The notes: generated from the sequence alone by a model not told the origin. A stretch of 33,808 bases of DNA from Bacteroidales bacterium (GCA_012519525.1 JAAYQB010000018.1:1-33808), one strand, 5' to 3'; shown: positions 1 to 8,030, counted from the stretch's first letter. Numbers and translations: made by a program.

Positions 1-6
1 AAAAAA

Positions 7-1566
7 TTATAAAGGTAAATTATCGTGTTTTTTAGGTGGGTTTTCCAAACGTTTGCTTTGCAAAGATTTCAACGCTTTAATAAGACGATAGCGTGTATTA
101 CGAGGTTCAATAATATCGTCAAGATAGCCATATTTAGCTGCTACGTATGGATTAGCAAATTGTTCTCTGTATTCTGCTTCTTTTGTATCCATAAATTCTG
201 CTAATTTATCAGCATCTTCAATCTTTTTAATCTCTTTACTCATCAGAATTTCAATTGCTCCTTTACCACCCATAACTGCAATTTCTGCTGTGGGCCAAGC
301 ATAATTGATATCCCCTCTCATGTGTTTTGAACTCATCACACAATAAGCACCACCGTAGTTTTTCCTTAAAATAACGGTTAATCTTGGAACGGTAGCTTCG
401 CCGTATGCATAAAGTAATTTTGCACCGTGAAGGATAAGTCCGCCATATTCTTGTCCGGTTCCCGGTAAAAAGCCCGGAACATCAACTAATGTTATCAACG
501 GTATATTAAATGCATCACAAAAACGAACAAAGCGTGCTCCTTTTCTTGAAGCGTTAATATCCAATACGCCGGCTAAATGTAAAGGCTGATCGGCTACAAT
601 ACCTACCGGCATTCCGCCCATTCGAGCAAAACCGACAATTATATTTTTTGCATAATCCGGTAATATTTCCAAAAAGTCTTCATTATCAATAATAGAATTT
701 ATAACACGTTTCATGTCATAAGGTGTTTTTGGACTGTCCGGAATAATTTCATTAAGTGCATTATCTACTCTTTCAATAGGATCGGTAGGTTCTATTTCGG
801 GTGGGCTTTCCATATTATTGGAAGGAAGGAAACTTAATAATCGTTTGATAGTTTTAATTCCTTCTTCTTCGTTTTCAGCAACTAATTGTGCTACTCCCGA
901 TTTTGTAGCATGCATGGTAGCTCCGCCTAATTCTTCAACAGTAACATCTTCTCCCGTAACTGTTTTAACAACTTTAGGTCCTGTAACAAACATATAGCTT
1001 TTGTTTTTCACCATCATGATGAAATCGGTTAAAGCCGGTGAATATACTGCACCGCCGGCACAAGGACCAAAAATAGCGGAAATTTGAGGAATCACTCCCG
1101 ATGCTAAAACATTGCGTTGAAATATTTCGGCGTAACCGGCAAGGCTGGTAACTCCTTCTTGTATACGTGCACCTCCCGAATCGTTAAAACCAACGACAGG
1201 TGCTCCCACTTTCATCGCTTTATCCAATACTTTACAAATTTTAGCAGCATGTGTTTCAGACAATGAGCCACCAAAAGTTGTAAAATCTTGTGCATATACA
1301 TAAACTAAACGCCCGTCAACACTACCGTAACCTGTAACAACACCATCACCTAAATAAGATTCTTTGTCTAAATCAAAATTAGTACAACGATGCGTTACAA
1401 ACATATCGAATTCTTCAAAACTGCCTTCGTCTAAGAGCATATTGATTCTCTCGCGAGCAGTCTTTTTGCCTTGTTGGTGTTGCTTTTCAATCCGCTTCTC
1501 ACCTCCTCCCAGACGAGCTTGCGCTCTCAACTCCAACAATTCTTTGATTTTATCTTGCATGGACAT
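7..1566 (-). CDS. mmdA: Methylmalonyl-CoA decarboxylase alpha subunit (carboxyltransferase)
   Basis: This 519-residue cytoplasmic protein is a biotin-dependent carboxyltransferase. It moves the carboxyl group of (S)-methylmalonyl-CoA to the biotin of a carrier protein, giving propionyl-CoA. Two crotonase-like halves are visible. The N half has GGARIQEG and the oxyanion-type loop [15 protein letters not shown]. The C half has [16 protein letters not shown] and [13 protein letters not shown], typical of MmdA/PccB. Length matches the family. It is the last visible gene of the operon from 3310, starting 35 bases after the epimerase stop. The first ATG (1566) has no Shine-Dalgarno, and a second ATG lies two codons in. 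The epimerase and biotin-carrier neighbours favour MmdA over a plain propionyl-CoA carboxylase beta chain, which is the main alternative. The operon may continue beyond base 1. Confidence 0.93.
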   Translation of the reverse strand: MSMQDKIKELLELRAQARLGGGEKRIEKQHQQGKKTARERINMLLDEGSFEEFDMFVTHRCTNFDLDKESYLGDGVVTGYGSVDGRLVYVYAQDFTTFGGSLSETHAAKICKVLDKAMKVGAPVVGFNDSGGARIQEGVTSLAGYAEIFQRNVLASGVIPQISAIFGPCAGGAVYSPALTDFIMMVKNKSYMFVTGPKVVKTVTGEDVTVEELGGATMHATKSGVAQLVAENEEEGIKTIKRLLSFLPSNNMESPPEIEPTDPIERVDNALNEIIPDSPKTPYDMKRVINSIIDNEDFLEILPDYAKNIIVGFARMGGMPVGIVADQPLHLAGVLDINASRKGARFVRFCDAFNIPLITLVDVPGFLPGTGQEYGGLILHGAKLLYAYGEATVPRLTVILRKNYGGAYCVMSSKHMRGDINYAWPTAEIAVMGGKGAIEILMSKEIKKIEDADKLAEFMDTKEAEYREQFANPYVAAKYGYLDDIIEPRNTRYRLIKALKSLQSKRLENPPKKHDNLPL

Positions 1567-1601
1567 ATTCTAAATTATTTTAATGATAAAACTATAATTT
1601 T

Positions 1602-2009
1602 TTATTTATTCGGATTTTCACATAACTCCGTCAATACGCCACCTGTTGATTTCGGATGCAAAAAGGCAATATTTAAACCTTCAGCTCCTTTGCGCGGTGT
1701 TGTGTCTATGCGTTGAATTGTATCCGGCATTTTGTTTAAAACATCGGATAAATTATCCACTTCATAAGCTATATGATGAAATCCCTCTCCCCTTTTTTCT
1801 ATGAATTTACTTATAGGACCTTCCGAATCGGTAGACTCTAATAATTCTATTTTAACATCTCCTATCTTAAAAAAAGCAGTTTTCACTTTTTGGTCTTTCA
1901 CTTCTTCTATAGCATAACATTTTAATCCTAATTGATTTTCATAAAATGCTATAGCACTATTTAAGTCCCTAACTGCTAATCCTATATGTTCAATACGTTT
2001 TAAATTCAT
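1602..2009 (-). CDS. mce: Methylmalonyl-CoA epimerase
   Basis: This 135-residue single-domain VOC/glyoxalase-fold enzyme interconverts (R)- and (S)-methylmalonyl-CoA. It links the B12-dependent mutase product to the decarboxylase. The family opening is clear (RIEHIGLAVRDLNSAIAFYE), followed by IELLEST, GFHHIAYEVDN and GGVLTELCE. Candidate metal ligands are His8, His78 or His79, and Glu128. Glu55 sits where some relatives have Gln. It lies between the biotin carrier gene (11-base gap) and mmdA, the expected pathway context. The ATG at 2009 has no Shine-Dalgarno. The length is normal for the family. Confidence 0.93.
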   Translation of the reverse strand: MNLKRIEHIGLAVRDLNSAIAFYENQLGLKCYAIEEVKDQKVKTAFFKIGDVKIELLESTDSEGPISKFIEKRGEGFHHIAYEVDNLSDVLNKMPDTIQRIDTTPRKGAEGLNIAFLHPKSTGGVLTELCENPNK

Positions 2010-2020
2010 ACAATGTTCTT

Positions 2021-2440
2021 TTAAACTGATAATACAAGTAGTGTATCACCTTCGTAAACACTATCTCCTTTTGTTACAGCTATCTTCTTAACGATACCGT
2101 CTCTGTCCGATTCAATATCATTTTCCATTTTCATAGCCTCAATAACAAATATTTTTTGTCCTGCTTTAACATGCTCACCTTCTCTTACTAAAATATCGAA
2201 GGCAATGCCCGGAAGCGGTGATGTAATAACATAATCCTCTCCGCCCGGACTTACAACAGCTGCCGGTGCCGGTTTTTTCTCTTCTTTTGGTGCTAATGTT
2301 TCTGACTGTGGGATAGTTTTTTCTTCTTTTACTGGTGTAACTACCTCAACTTTATGCATAGGACTGGTTTTCGACGCTCCTACTTCTTCAACACTTACAT
2401 TATAAGTAGTGCCATTAATGTTAATTCTGTATTCTTTCAT
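2021..2440 (-). CDS. mmdC: Biotin carboxyl carrier protein of the methylmalonyl-CoA decarboxylase
   Basis: This 139-residue protein carries biotin between the carboxyltransferase and the membrane pump. A short beta-rich N-terminal segment (1-35) is followed by a Pro/Glu/Lys/Ala linker (about 36-65) and a C-terminal biotinyl domain (about 68-139). The lysine of the motif EAMKMEN is Lys104, the biotinylation site. Such flexible linkers are usual in decarboxylase carriers. The gene sits 9 bases after the OadG-like gene and 11 before the epimerase. It could be labelled an acetyl-CoA carboxylase or glutaconyl-CoA decarboxylase carrier by automatic pipelines. The operon points to methylmalonyl-CoA. 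Confidence 0.88.
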   Translation of the reverse strand: MKEYRININGTTYNVSVEEVGASKTSPMHKVEVVTPVKEEKTIPQSETLAPKEEKKPAPAAVVSPGGEDYVITSPLPGIAFDILVREGEHVKAGQKIFVIEAMKMENDIESDRDGIVKKIAVTKGDSVYEGDTLLVLSV

Positions 2441-2449
2441 GAAATATAA

Positions 2450-3310
2450 TTATTTTTTATTAGGTGTTTTCTTAAAATTAAATGAACGATTAGCCCATGG
2501 TGAATGGATGGGATTACTTCTCAACCAAAAACCTTTTTCTTCGGTTTCGTGGTTACCCTCATTTAAATGAAGGTGAAATGCCATCGTAAGTGCCAATATT
2601 TCAGGGTCTATTCCATCATGAGCTGCAATTTCGGGCTGTGTAACAACAGGTGATTGTATAGAGTTTTCTTCTTTTTCTGCTATTTCTTTTTTCGGTTTAC
2701 GTGTAAAAGCATAGATAATAACAACCACTACCAATATACCAACAATAACTAAAGTTGTTGTGTTGGATGTTGATGCCGTTAAATTTTCATCCGCTTCGAC
2801 TGTTTGAAGTTGATTTACTGCCAAAGGTGTTGGAATCAATGATTTAACCCAAACACTATCACAAAATCCAATACTTACGCCGGCTTGCTGTTCACTTATA
2901 GTATAAGTACAACTATCTATTAATGCAGAGTTTGTTTTATCATAAATTGCAAAAAAAGCATTCCCATTATTCAATATCGATATATCATTCAACATAAAAC
3001 TTAAACAATAAGCTGCTGACATTTCTACAGCTGCATCGGAATTATAAAGCAAGATGTAAGAATGAGCCGGAATAATAATCGAATCGGCAATAGTATATTT
3101 ATCTATATTATTGGGGTCATTGGTGAAAAAATAATTGTTTAAATAAATATCGCTTTCATTCGGATTATAGATTTCTATCCAACTTAATAAACGAGGCGAG
3201 GTTGTGTCTGTAGTATGAATTAAAATTTCGTTAATTTGAAGTTTGTTTTCTTGTGAAAATCCTATTTTAACACTAATTAGAAAAAATAACAATAAAAATA
3301 ATTTTCTCAT
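2450..3310 (-). CDS. OadG-family decarboxylase membrane subunit with N-terminal lamin-tail-like domain
   Basis: This is a membrane-anchored accessory subunit of a Na+-translocating decarboxylase. A signal peptide (about 1-20) precedes a beta-rich segment (about 22-165) with LQINEILIHTTD and SWIEIYNPNESDIYLNNYFF, the pattern of lamin-tail (LTD) domains. A single membrane helix lies near residues 185-203 (VIVGILVVVVIIYAF) with a positive stop-transfer stretch. The C-terminal tail ends SPWANRSFNFKK, as in Bacteroidota OadG/delta subunits. I chose the ATG at 3310. The codon just before it is GTG and could add one residue. It is the first gene of the mmd operon, 63 bases from a good promoter. The topology puts the LTD domain outside the cytoplasmic membrane. 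The function of the LTD part is unknown. Confidence 0.8.
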   Translation of the reverse strand: MRKLFLLLFFLISVKIGFSQENKLQINEILIHTTDTTSPRLLSWIEIYNPNESDIYLNNYFFTNDPNNIDKYTIADSIIIPAHSYILLYNSDAAVEMSAAYCLSFMLNDISILNNGNAFFAIYDKTNSALIDSCTYTISEQQAGVSIGFCDSVWVKSLIPTPLAVNQLQTVEADENLTASTSNTTTLVIVGILVVVVIIYAFTRKPKKEIAEKEENSIQSPVVTQPEIAAHDGIDPEILALTMAFHLHLNEGNHETEEKGFWLRSNPIHSPWANRSFNFKKTPNKK

Positions 3311-3372
3311 CACAAAATAGATTGTTAATAATTAAGCTTTTATATTTAAAAAAAATCGTTTTTTAAAAAAGG

Positions 3373-3403
3373 CAAATATACAACAAATATCGATATAAAC
3401 AAA
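3373..3403 (-). promoter_or_regulatory. Bacteroidota-type promoter of the mmd operon
   Basis: On the minus strand TTTG (3403-3400) is followed after exactly 19 bases by TATATTTG (3380-3373), a full match to the TTTG / TAnnTTTG consensus. The predicted start lies near 3367, giving a leader of about 55 nt before the ATG at 3310. Confidence 0.75.
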
Positions 3404-3444
3404 CACTTTTATCCGATAAAACAAAAACTATTTCACTTAATTTT

Positions 3445-3465
3445 ATATTGATTGATAATCAATAT
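3445..3465. promoter_or_regulatory. Inverted repeat, possible FNR/CRP-type operator
   Basis: Perfect 8-base arms ATATTGAT (3445-3452) and ATCAATAT (3458-3465) are separated by five bases. The core TTGAT...ATCAA resembles FNR/CRP-family sites, though the spacer is five rather than four. It lies about 40 bases upstream of the -33 box of the mmd promoter. This is a candidate site only; the binding protein is unknown. Confidence 0.4.
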
Positions 3466-3544
3466 GTATTTTGTTTATCTCAAAATATGCTATGCCGATT
3501 GTCATAGAAACAAAAAAAGTATATTTTTGCAAAAAAAATTATAT

Positions 3545-3578
3545 GAAATAATAAAAACACAATAGTAGTCTGTGTTTT
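3545..3578 (-). terminator. Rho-independent-type terminator of the rnf operon
   Basis: The stem AAAACACA (3554-3561) pairs with TGTGTTTT (3571-3578) across a 9-base loop. On the minus strand the hairpin begins 28 bases after the rnfA stop and is followed by a T-rich tract (TTTTTATTATTT). A T-run on the other side (3585-3591) could let it act in both directions. Confidence 0.6.
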
Positions 3579-3605
3579 ATAATGTTTTTTTCACCTTATT
3601 AAATT

Positions 3606-4181
3606 TTACACTAATCCTGCAAATCCCATAAAAGCAAGCGATAAAATACCTGCCGTTATGAGTGCTATTGGCACTCCTTGCATTCCTTTAGGAATATCAA
3701 CAGTATCCATTTGCTCTCTAATTCCGGCAAAAATAACAATTGCCAAAGTAAAACCTACAGCTATTGAAATTGTATAAATAACACTATCAAAAATACTTGT
3801 AGGAAACTTTTGGGTAACAAGAATAGCAACTCCCAAAACAGCACAGTTAGTGGTAATTAATGGCAAAAATATCCCCAATGCTTGATACAAAGGTGGGCTG
3901 ATTTTCTTTAAAATAATTTCTACCATTTGTACCAAAGCGGCAATTACCAATATAAATACAATTGTTTGCAAAAACAATATATTAAAAGGAATAAGTAGAT
4001 ATATATTGATAATGGAAGTTACCATTGTAGCCAATGTCATTACAAAAACAACTGCTGCACCCATACCTACAGCTGTGCTGATTTTATTAGAAACGCCTAA
4101 AAACGGACATATCCCTAAAAATTGTGCTAAAATTATATTGTTTACTAAAACAGCACCTATTATCATTAAAATATAATACAT
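3606..4181 (-). CDS. rnfA: Rnf complex membrane subunit RnfA
   Basis: This 191-residue integral membrane protein is one of the two paralogous, inversely oriented core subunits (RnfA/RnfE) of the ferredoxin:NAD+ oxidoreductase. Six hydrophobic helices are visible. Diagnostic segments are NNIILAQFLGICPFLGVS near the N-terminus and LITTNCAVLGVAI in the middle. Their conserved cysteines (in GICPF and TNCAV) hold the intramembrane iron-sulfur centre between RnfA and RnfE in known structures. Length matches the family. It is the last gene of the operon, 18 bases after rnfE, and a hairpin terminator follows. Nqr subunit NqrE is the closest alternative. The neighbours rnfC, rnfD and rnfG settle it as Rnf. 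Confidence 0.93.
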   Translation of the reverse strand: MYYILMIIGAVLVNNIILAQFLGICPFLGVSNKISTAVGMGAAVVFVMTLATMVTSIINIYLLIPFNILFLQTIVFILVIAALVQMVEIILKKISPPLYQALGIFLPLITTNCAVLGVAILVTQKFPTSIFDSVIYTISIAVGFTLAIVIFAGIREQMDTVDIPKGMQGVPIALITAGILSLAFMGFAGLV

Positions 4182-4199
4182 AGTCTATTTTTTTAATTG

Positions 4200-4787
4200 T
4201 TATTTATTTCGATTTTGCAACCATCTTACGGCAGCTATTGTAAAGCCAAAAACTATAAAAGCTCCGGGTGCCAATACAAAAATAAGTATGCCGTCAAAGG
4301 GAATAATTGTTTGTCCGAATAAAGTTCCACTTCCTAATAGTTCTCTGAAAAAGGCAATTATTGTAATGGCTATTGTAAAACCTATTCCCATTCCAATACC
4401 GTCAAGCATCGAATCGAAAACAGTATTTTTACTTGCAAAAGCCTCTGCCCTACCCAATACTATACAGTTCACAACGATTAAAGGGATAAAAATACCTAAA
4501 CTCGCCGACAAGGCAGGGACAAAACCCTGTATCACCAAATCAACGATAGAAACAAATGTTGCTATTACTAATATATAAGATGGAATACGTACTTTATCCG
4601 GAATTACGTTTTTCAATAAAGATATCAAAGCATTAGACATCAACAATACAAAGGTGGTTGCCATTCCCATTCCTAAGGCATTAAAAATGGATGTTGTAAC
4701 CGCCAATGACGGACAGGTACCTAATACTAAAACTAATGTAGGATTTTCTTTAATAAATCCATTTGTTAAAATTTTAATTTTGTTCAT
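4200..4787 (-). CDS. rnfE: Rnf complex membrane subunit RnfE
   Basis: This 195-residue, six-helix membrane protein is a paralogue of RnfA. The paired signatures are LVLVLGTCPSLAVTTS near residue 20 and LIVVNCIVLGRAEAFASKN in the middle. Cysteines in the GTCPS and VNCIV segments match the iron-sulfur ligands of the RnfA/RnfE pair. The start (ATG, 4787) overlaps the end of rnfG by 14 bases, consistent with translational coupling. It is somewhat shorter than proteobacterial RsxE at the C-terminus, as far as I recall usual in Bacteroidota. Its partner rnfA follows after 18 bases. Confidence 0.93.
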   Translation of the reverse strand: MNKIKILTNGFIKENPTLVLVLGTCPSLAVTTSIFNALGMGMATTFVLLMSNALISLLKNVIPDKVRIPSYILVIATFVSIVDLVIQGFVPALSASLGIFIPLIVVNCIVLGRAEAFASKNTVFDSMLDGIGMGIGFTIAITIIAFFRELLGSGTLFGQTIIPFDGILIFVLAPGAFIVFGFTIAAVRWLQNRNK

Positions 4788-5367
4788 TTTTATTTTCTTT
4801 TATTGTTAAAAATGAATTATATGCTCTTTGAATTGCATCACAAAAAGCTCTTGAAGAAATGGTTGCCGCTGTAATGGCATCTACCTCTCCTCCATCTTTT
4901 TTTACTTTTAAATTAAATTTTCCGGGATTTTTTCCTTTAAATTGTAAAGGAAAATCCGATTTAGCTTTATCTATTTTATCGCCTAAGCCCGGTGTTTCAT
5001 TAGCTTGTATCACTTCCGTTTCTACAATATTGCCTTTGGCATCAAAACCTACCATAATACTAAAAGTACCACTATAAGCCTTATCGGTATAAGTTTCAAC
5101 TGCTGCACCGTAGAATTTTCCATTTTGATAAGCTACATATACAGTTACGGAATCTTTGTCTCCTTCTAATAAAACTTTTTGTGTTTTAATGTCTCCTTTA
5201 AAATCGGGTAACACTTTTGTGATTGCATTGTTTTTATTACTTTGTTGCGATTGTTCAATGGGTTTTTTAGTTACCATATAAACTACGCTCAAAGCTACTG
5301 CCGCTACACATGTAATAAGTGTCAGCGATATAATCAATTTTAGTAATGACGATTCTTTCTTTCCCAT
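4774..5367 (-). CDS. rnfG: Rnf complex FMN-binding subunit RnfG
   Basis: This 197-residue protein has one N-terminal membrane anchor (about 9-32) and an FMN-binding domain facing the periplasm. FMN is bound covalently to a threonine in RnfG proteins. Here the motif reads DAITAATISS, giving Thr169 as the likely attachment residue (S/TxAT). The upstream segment ETPGLGDKI is also typical. It passes electrons between the membrane subunits during ferredoxin/NAD+ oxidoreduction. It starts 25 bases after rnfD and overlaps rnfE by 14 bases. Export of an FMN-loaded protein usually needs ApbE flavin transferase, which is not in this window. Confidence 0.92.
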   Translation of the reverse strand: MGKKESSLLKLIISLTLITCVAAVALSVVYMVTKKPIEQSQQSNKNNAITKVLPDFKGDIKTQKVLLEGDKDSVTVYVAYQNGKFYGAAVETYTDKAYSGTFSIMVGFDAKGNIVETEVIQANETPGLGDKIDKAKSDFPLQFKGKNPGKFNLKVKKDGGEVDAITAATISSRAFCDAIQRAYNSFLTIKENKNEQN

Positions 5368-5392
5368 AACAACTACATTATTATTAAAGTTT

Positions 5393-6403
5393 TTAAATAC
5401 TTTTTATTTTATGTGTCCCAAATCTTTTTGGTTTAAATCCTTTATTAATAAGAGGTACAAGTGCGTTCATTATTAATATGGCAAAAGAAACCCCTTCGGG
5501 ATAAGACCCTGCCACACGAATAATAATCGTCAACACTCCACAGCCTATACCAAAAATAATTTTTCCCCAATTACTCATGGGCGATGTTACCATATCGGTA
5601 GCCATAAAAATAGCTCCCAATAACAAACCTCCCGACAGAATATGATAACTTGGCGGAATATATATGTTAGCATTTACAAGATGCAAGATAGCTGCAAAAA
5701 CAAAAGCACTTCCGATAAAAGCTACCGGTATATGCCAAGATATTACTTTACGTATCAACATAAAAAGCCCTCCCGCTATGATAGCCAATGCAGCTACTTC
5801 TCCTAACGAACCTCCTCTTTCGCCTAAAAGCATTTGTGCATAAGTAGGCAGTGTGTCCATGAGTTGAAACACATCTTGTCCTTGAGCTATTCCTGTTTTA
5901 ATCACACCCAATGGTGTAGCTCCCGTTGTAGCATCTGTAACAACCGAAGGCTGAGTGAACCAATAATGAGGTTTGGGCCATGTGGTCATTTGTTGAGGAA
6001 AGGAAATCAATAGAAAAACACGTCCTACCAGTGCCGGATTAAAAGGATTATTGCCAAGTCCTCCAAAGGTCATTTTAGCAACACCAATAGCGACTATTGC
6101 TCCAACAATAACCATCCAAATAGGCAGACTACTCGGCAAGTTAAACGCTAACAACAATCCCGTTATAACCGCCGAACCATCTAAAATAGTTGTTTTCCCT
6201 TTTAATAAAAACTTTTGAATCAGCCACTCGACAAATACGCAACTAAGCACCGAAACCAACGTAAGCACAATAGCATCTATTCCGAAAAATAGGAATGAAA
6301 ATATCATAGTTGGAATGAGTGCAATAACTACCGTCCACATAATTTTCTTTACCGACTCGTCGGTATGAATATGCGGTGAACCTGAAAACTGTAATAATGC
6401 CAT
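5393..6403 (-). CDS. rnfD: Rnf complex membrane flavoprotein RnfD
   Basis: This 336-residue protein is a multi-helix membrane subunit of the NqrB/RnfD family. It takes part in coupled ion translocation. The covalent FMN motif is DATTGATPLG, with Thr163 as the attachment residue. Other family marks are DGSAVITGLLLAFNLP, GLGNNPFNPALVGRVFL and ATDMVTSPMSNWGK. About eight to ten hydrophobic helices can be drawn. It starts at ATG 6403, 27 bases after the rnfC stop, and is followed by rnfG. Length is normal. No Shine-Dalgarno is present. Confidence 0.93.
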   Translation of the reverse strand: MALLQFSGSPHIHTDESVKKIMWTVVIALIPTMIFSFLFFGIDAIVLTLVSVLSCVFVEWLIQKFLLKGKTTILDGSAVITGLLLAFNLPSSLPIWMVIVGAIVAIGVAKMTFGGLGNNPFNPALVGRVFLLISFPQQMTTWPKPHYWFTQPSVVTDATTGATPLGVIKTGIAQGQDVFQLMDTLPTYAQMLLGERGGSLGEVAALAIIAGGLFMLIRKVISWHIPVAFIGSAFVFAAILHLVNANIYIPPSYHILSGGLLLGAIFMATDMVTSPMSNWGKIIFGIGCGVLTIIIRVAGSYPEGVSFAILIMNALVPLINKGFKPKRFGTHKIKSI

Positions 6404-6430
6404 ATCTTTTATTTTCTTAAATTCTAAGTA

Positions 6431-7762
6431 TTATTTTGTATTACGTGCACGTATCATTGCTCCTGTTTTGTTTTTTCCTAAACGTATCCTGTCAAGCAAA
6501 GGACGAGCAGCAGGACAAGTATATTGACAGCTACCGCATTCAATACAATCCATCACGTGCATTTTTTCCATTTTTTCCCAATTGCTTTTTTCGGAAAGAG
6601 GTGCTAATAAGTAAGGCTCCAATCCCATAGGACACACATCAACACATTTAGCACAACGAATGCAATGATTGATTTCAGCACGTTTCCCTTCCTTATTATT
6701 AATAACCAAAATACATGAAAATCCTTTTGTAATATACGTATCCAAATTGGCAATTGCTTTCCCCATCATAGGACCTCCGCTTATCAGTTTTTCCGTATCT
6801 TCCGGAAGTCCGCCGTTTGCTTCAATAATTGATTGAATAGGTGTACCTAAACGCACTAAATAATTTTTTGGCTGTTTAACGGACTTTCCTGTATAGGTAA
6901 CATAATTGGAAATTAAAGGTTTATTTTTTTGTACCGCCTCGTAAACCGCCAAAGCCGTATTTACATTATTGACAATACAACCTACATCTATGGGTAATTT
7001 TCCCGAAGGCACTTCACGTTTCGTTATTGCTTTTATCAATTGTTTTTCGGCTCCTTGCGGATATTTTGTCCGTAAAGTATGTATTTTAATTCCTTTAAAC
7101 GACTTGGCAACTTCTTTTAAATGATTGATAACATCAGCTTTATTATGCTCTACCCCAATGTGAACTGTCGGTAATGAAAGTATATCTCTCAAGATACAAG
7201 CTCCTATTAACAACTCTTCTGTGCGTTCCATCATCACTCGGTGATCTATCGTGATATAAGGTTCACATTCAGCAGCATTGATAATCATATACTCCGCTTT
7301 TTTACCTTGAGGAATTAAAAACTTGACATGTGTCGGGAAACAAGCTCCGCCAAGTCCTACGATTCCTTTTTCTTTTATTTTTTCAACTATTTGCGAAGGC
7401 GAAAGCGTGATTTCTCTTTTAATATCTGCTGTCAAATCTATATCTTGCTCCCATTCATCTCCCTCTACATCAATAACAATAGCCGTTTTTTTAATGCCCG
7501 ACAAATCAGCAACTAAATCTACTTTATTAACAGTCCCCGAATAAGGCGAATGCAAGTTAGCAGAAATAAAAGCATCGCCTCTGGCGATTAGTTGCCCTAC
7601 TTTTACTTTATCTCCCTTCTCTACCACTACGGTAGAAGGCGCACCTAAATGTTGTGTGGCAAATAAAACCGCTTGCTGCGGTAAAGGGAACACTTCAATC
7701 GAAGATTGATGTGCAAACTTATTGTCGTCAGGATGAACACCACCTAATTTAAATGTTTTCAA
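6431..7762 (-). CDS. rnfC: Rnf complex NADH/ferredoxin-side subunit RnfC, TTG start
   Basis: This 443-residue peripheral subunit is thought to carry the NAD(H)/FMN site and two [4Fe-4S] clusters. The N-terminus KTFKLGGVHP is typical. A nucleotide-binding-like GIVGLGGACFPTHVK lies near residue 133. Cluster ligands are Cys367/370/373/377 and Cys406/409/412/416. The initiation codon is TTG at 7762: an in-frame TAA lies five codons upstream, and no ATG occurs before conserved sequence, so TTG is the only plausible start. It is the first gene of the operon, with a -7 box about 40 bases upstream. RnfB, which usually precedes RnfC in Bacteroidota, is missing. A divergent gene lies on that side. Confidence 0.93.
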   Translation of the reverse strand: MKTFKLGGVHPDDNKFAHQSSIEVFPLPQQAVLFATQHLGAPSTVVVEKGDKVKVGQLIARGDAFISANLHSPYSGTVNKVDLVADLSGIKKTAIVIDVEGDEWEQDIDLTADIKREITLSPSQIVEKIKEKGIVGLGGACFPTHVKFLIPQGKKAEYMIINAAECEPYITIDHRVMMERTEELLIGACILRDILSLPTVHIGVEHNKADVINHLKEVAKSFKGIKIHTLRTKYPQGAEKQLIKAITKREVPSGKLPIDVGCIVNNVNTALAVYEAVQKNKPLISNYVTYTGKSVKQPKNYLVRLGTPIQSIIEANGGLPEDTEKLISGGPMMGKAIANLDTYITKGFSCILVINNKEGKRAEINHCIRCAKCVDVCPMGLEPYLLAPLSEKSNWEKMEKMHVMDCIECGSCQYTCPAARPLLDRIRLGKNKTGAMIRARNTK

Positions 7763-7799
7763 GCTATTACAATTTTATAAATACAAAAATTTCATTTTG

Positions 7800-7807
7800 C
7801 AAATGTA
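7800..7807 (-). promoter_or_regulatory. -7 box of the rnf operon promoter
   Basis: The minus strand reads TACATTTG (7807-7800), a match to TAnnTTTG, 38 bases before the rnfC start. No good TTTG is found at the expected upstream distance, so the promoter may be weak or need an activator. Confidence 0.5.
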
Positions 7808-7838
7808 TACAAAATTATTGGAATGAAAAACAGTTGAA

Positions 7839-7857
7839 AATATTTTTAAAAAATATT
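7839..7857. repeat. AT-rich perfect inverted repeat upstream of rnfC
   Basis: AATATTTTT (7839-7847) and AAAAATATT (7849-7857) form perfect 9-base arms around one base. It lies upstream of the rnf -7 box in the divergent intergenic region. It may be an operator or only an AT-rich palindrome. Confidence 0.35.
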
Positions 7858-8022
7858 AATAGATAGTTTACATAAAACAGCTATTTTTACACGAAAGAAT
7901 CTATATGAAAATCATTTAATATTAACAATTTACAGATGAAAAACAAAAAAGAATAAGACAAAAAAGTGAAAAGTGAAAAACAAAAAGTGAAAATTAATCT
8001 ACTATTAACTCAAAAAAAAGAT

Positions 8023-8030
8023 TACTTTTG
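8023..8030 (+). promoter_or_regulatory. -7 box of the DUF4199 operon promoter
   Basis: TACTTTTG matches TAnnTTTG and lies 16 bases before the ATG at 8047. It falls inside the longer open frame that begins at 7966, so it supports 8047 as the true start. Confidence 0.55.

Noticed and set aside
1471-1716. Plus-strand open frame across the mmdA/mce junction
   Set aside because: It overlaps two clear genes on the other strand and has no recognisable protein character.
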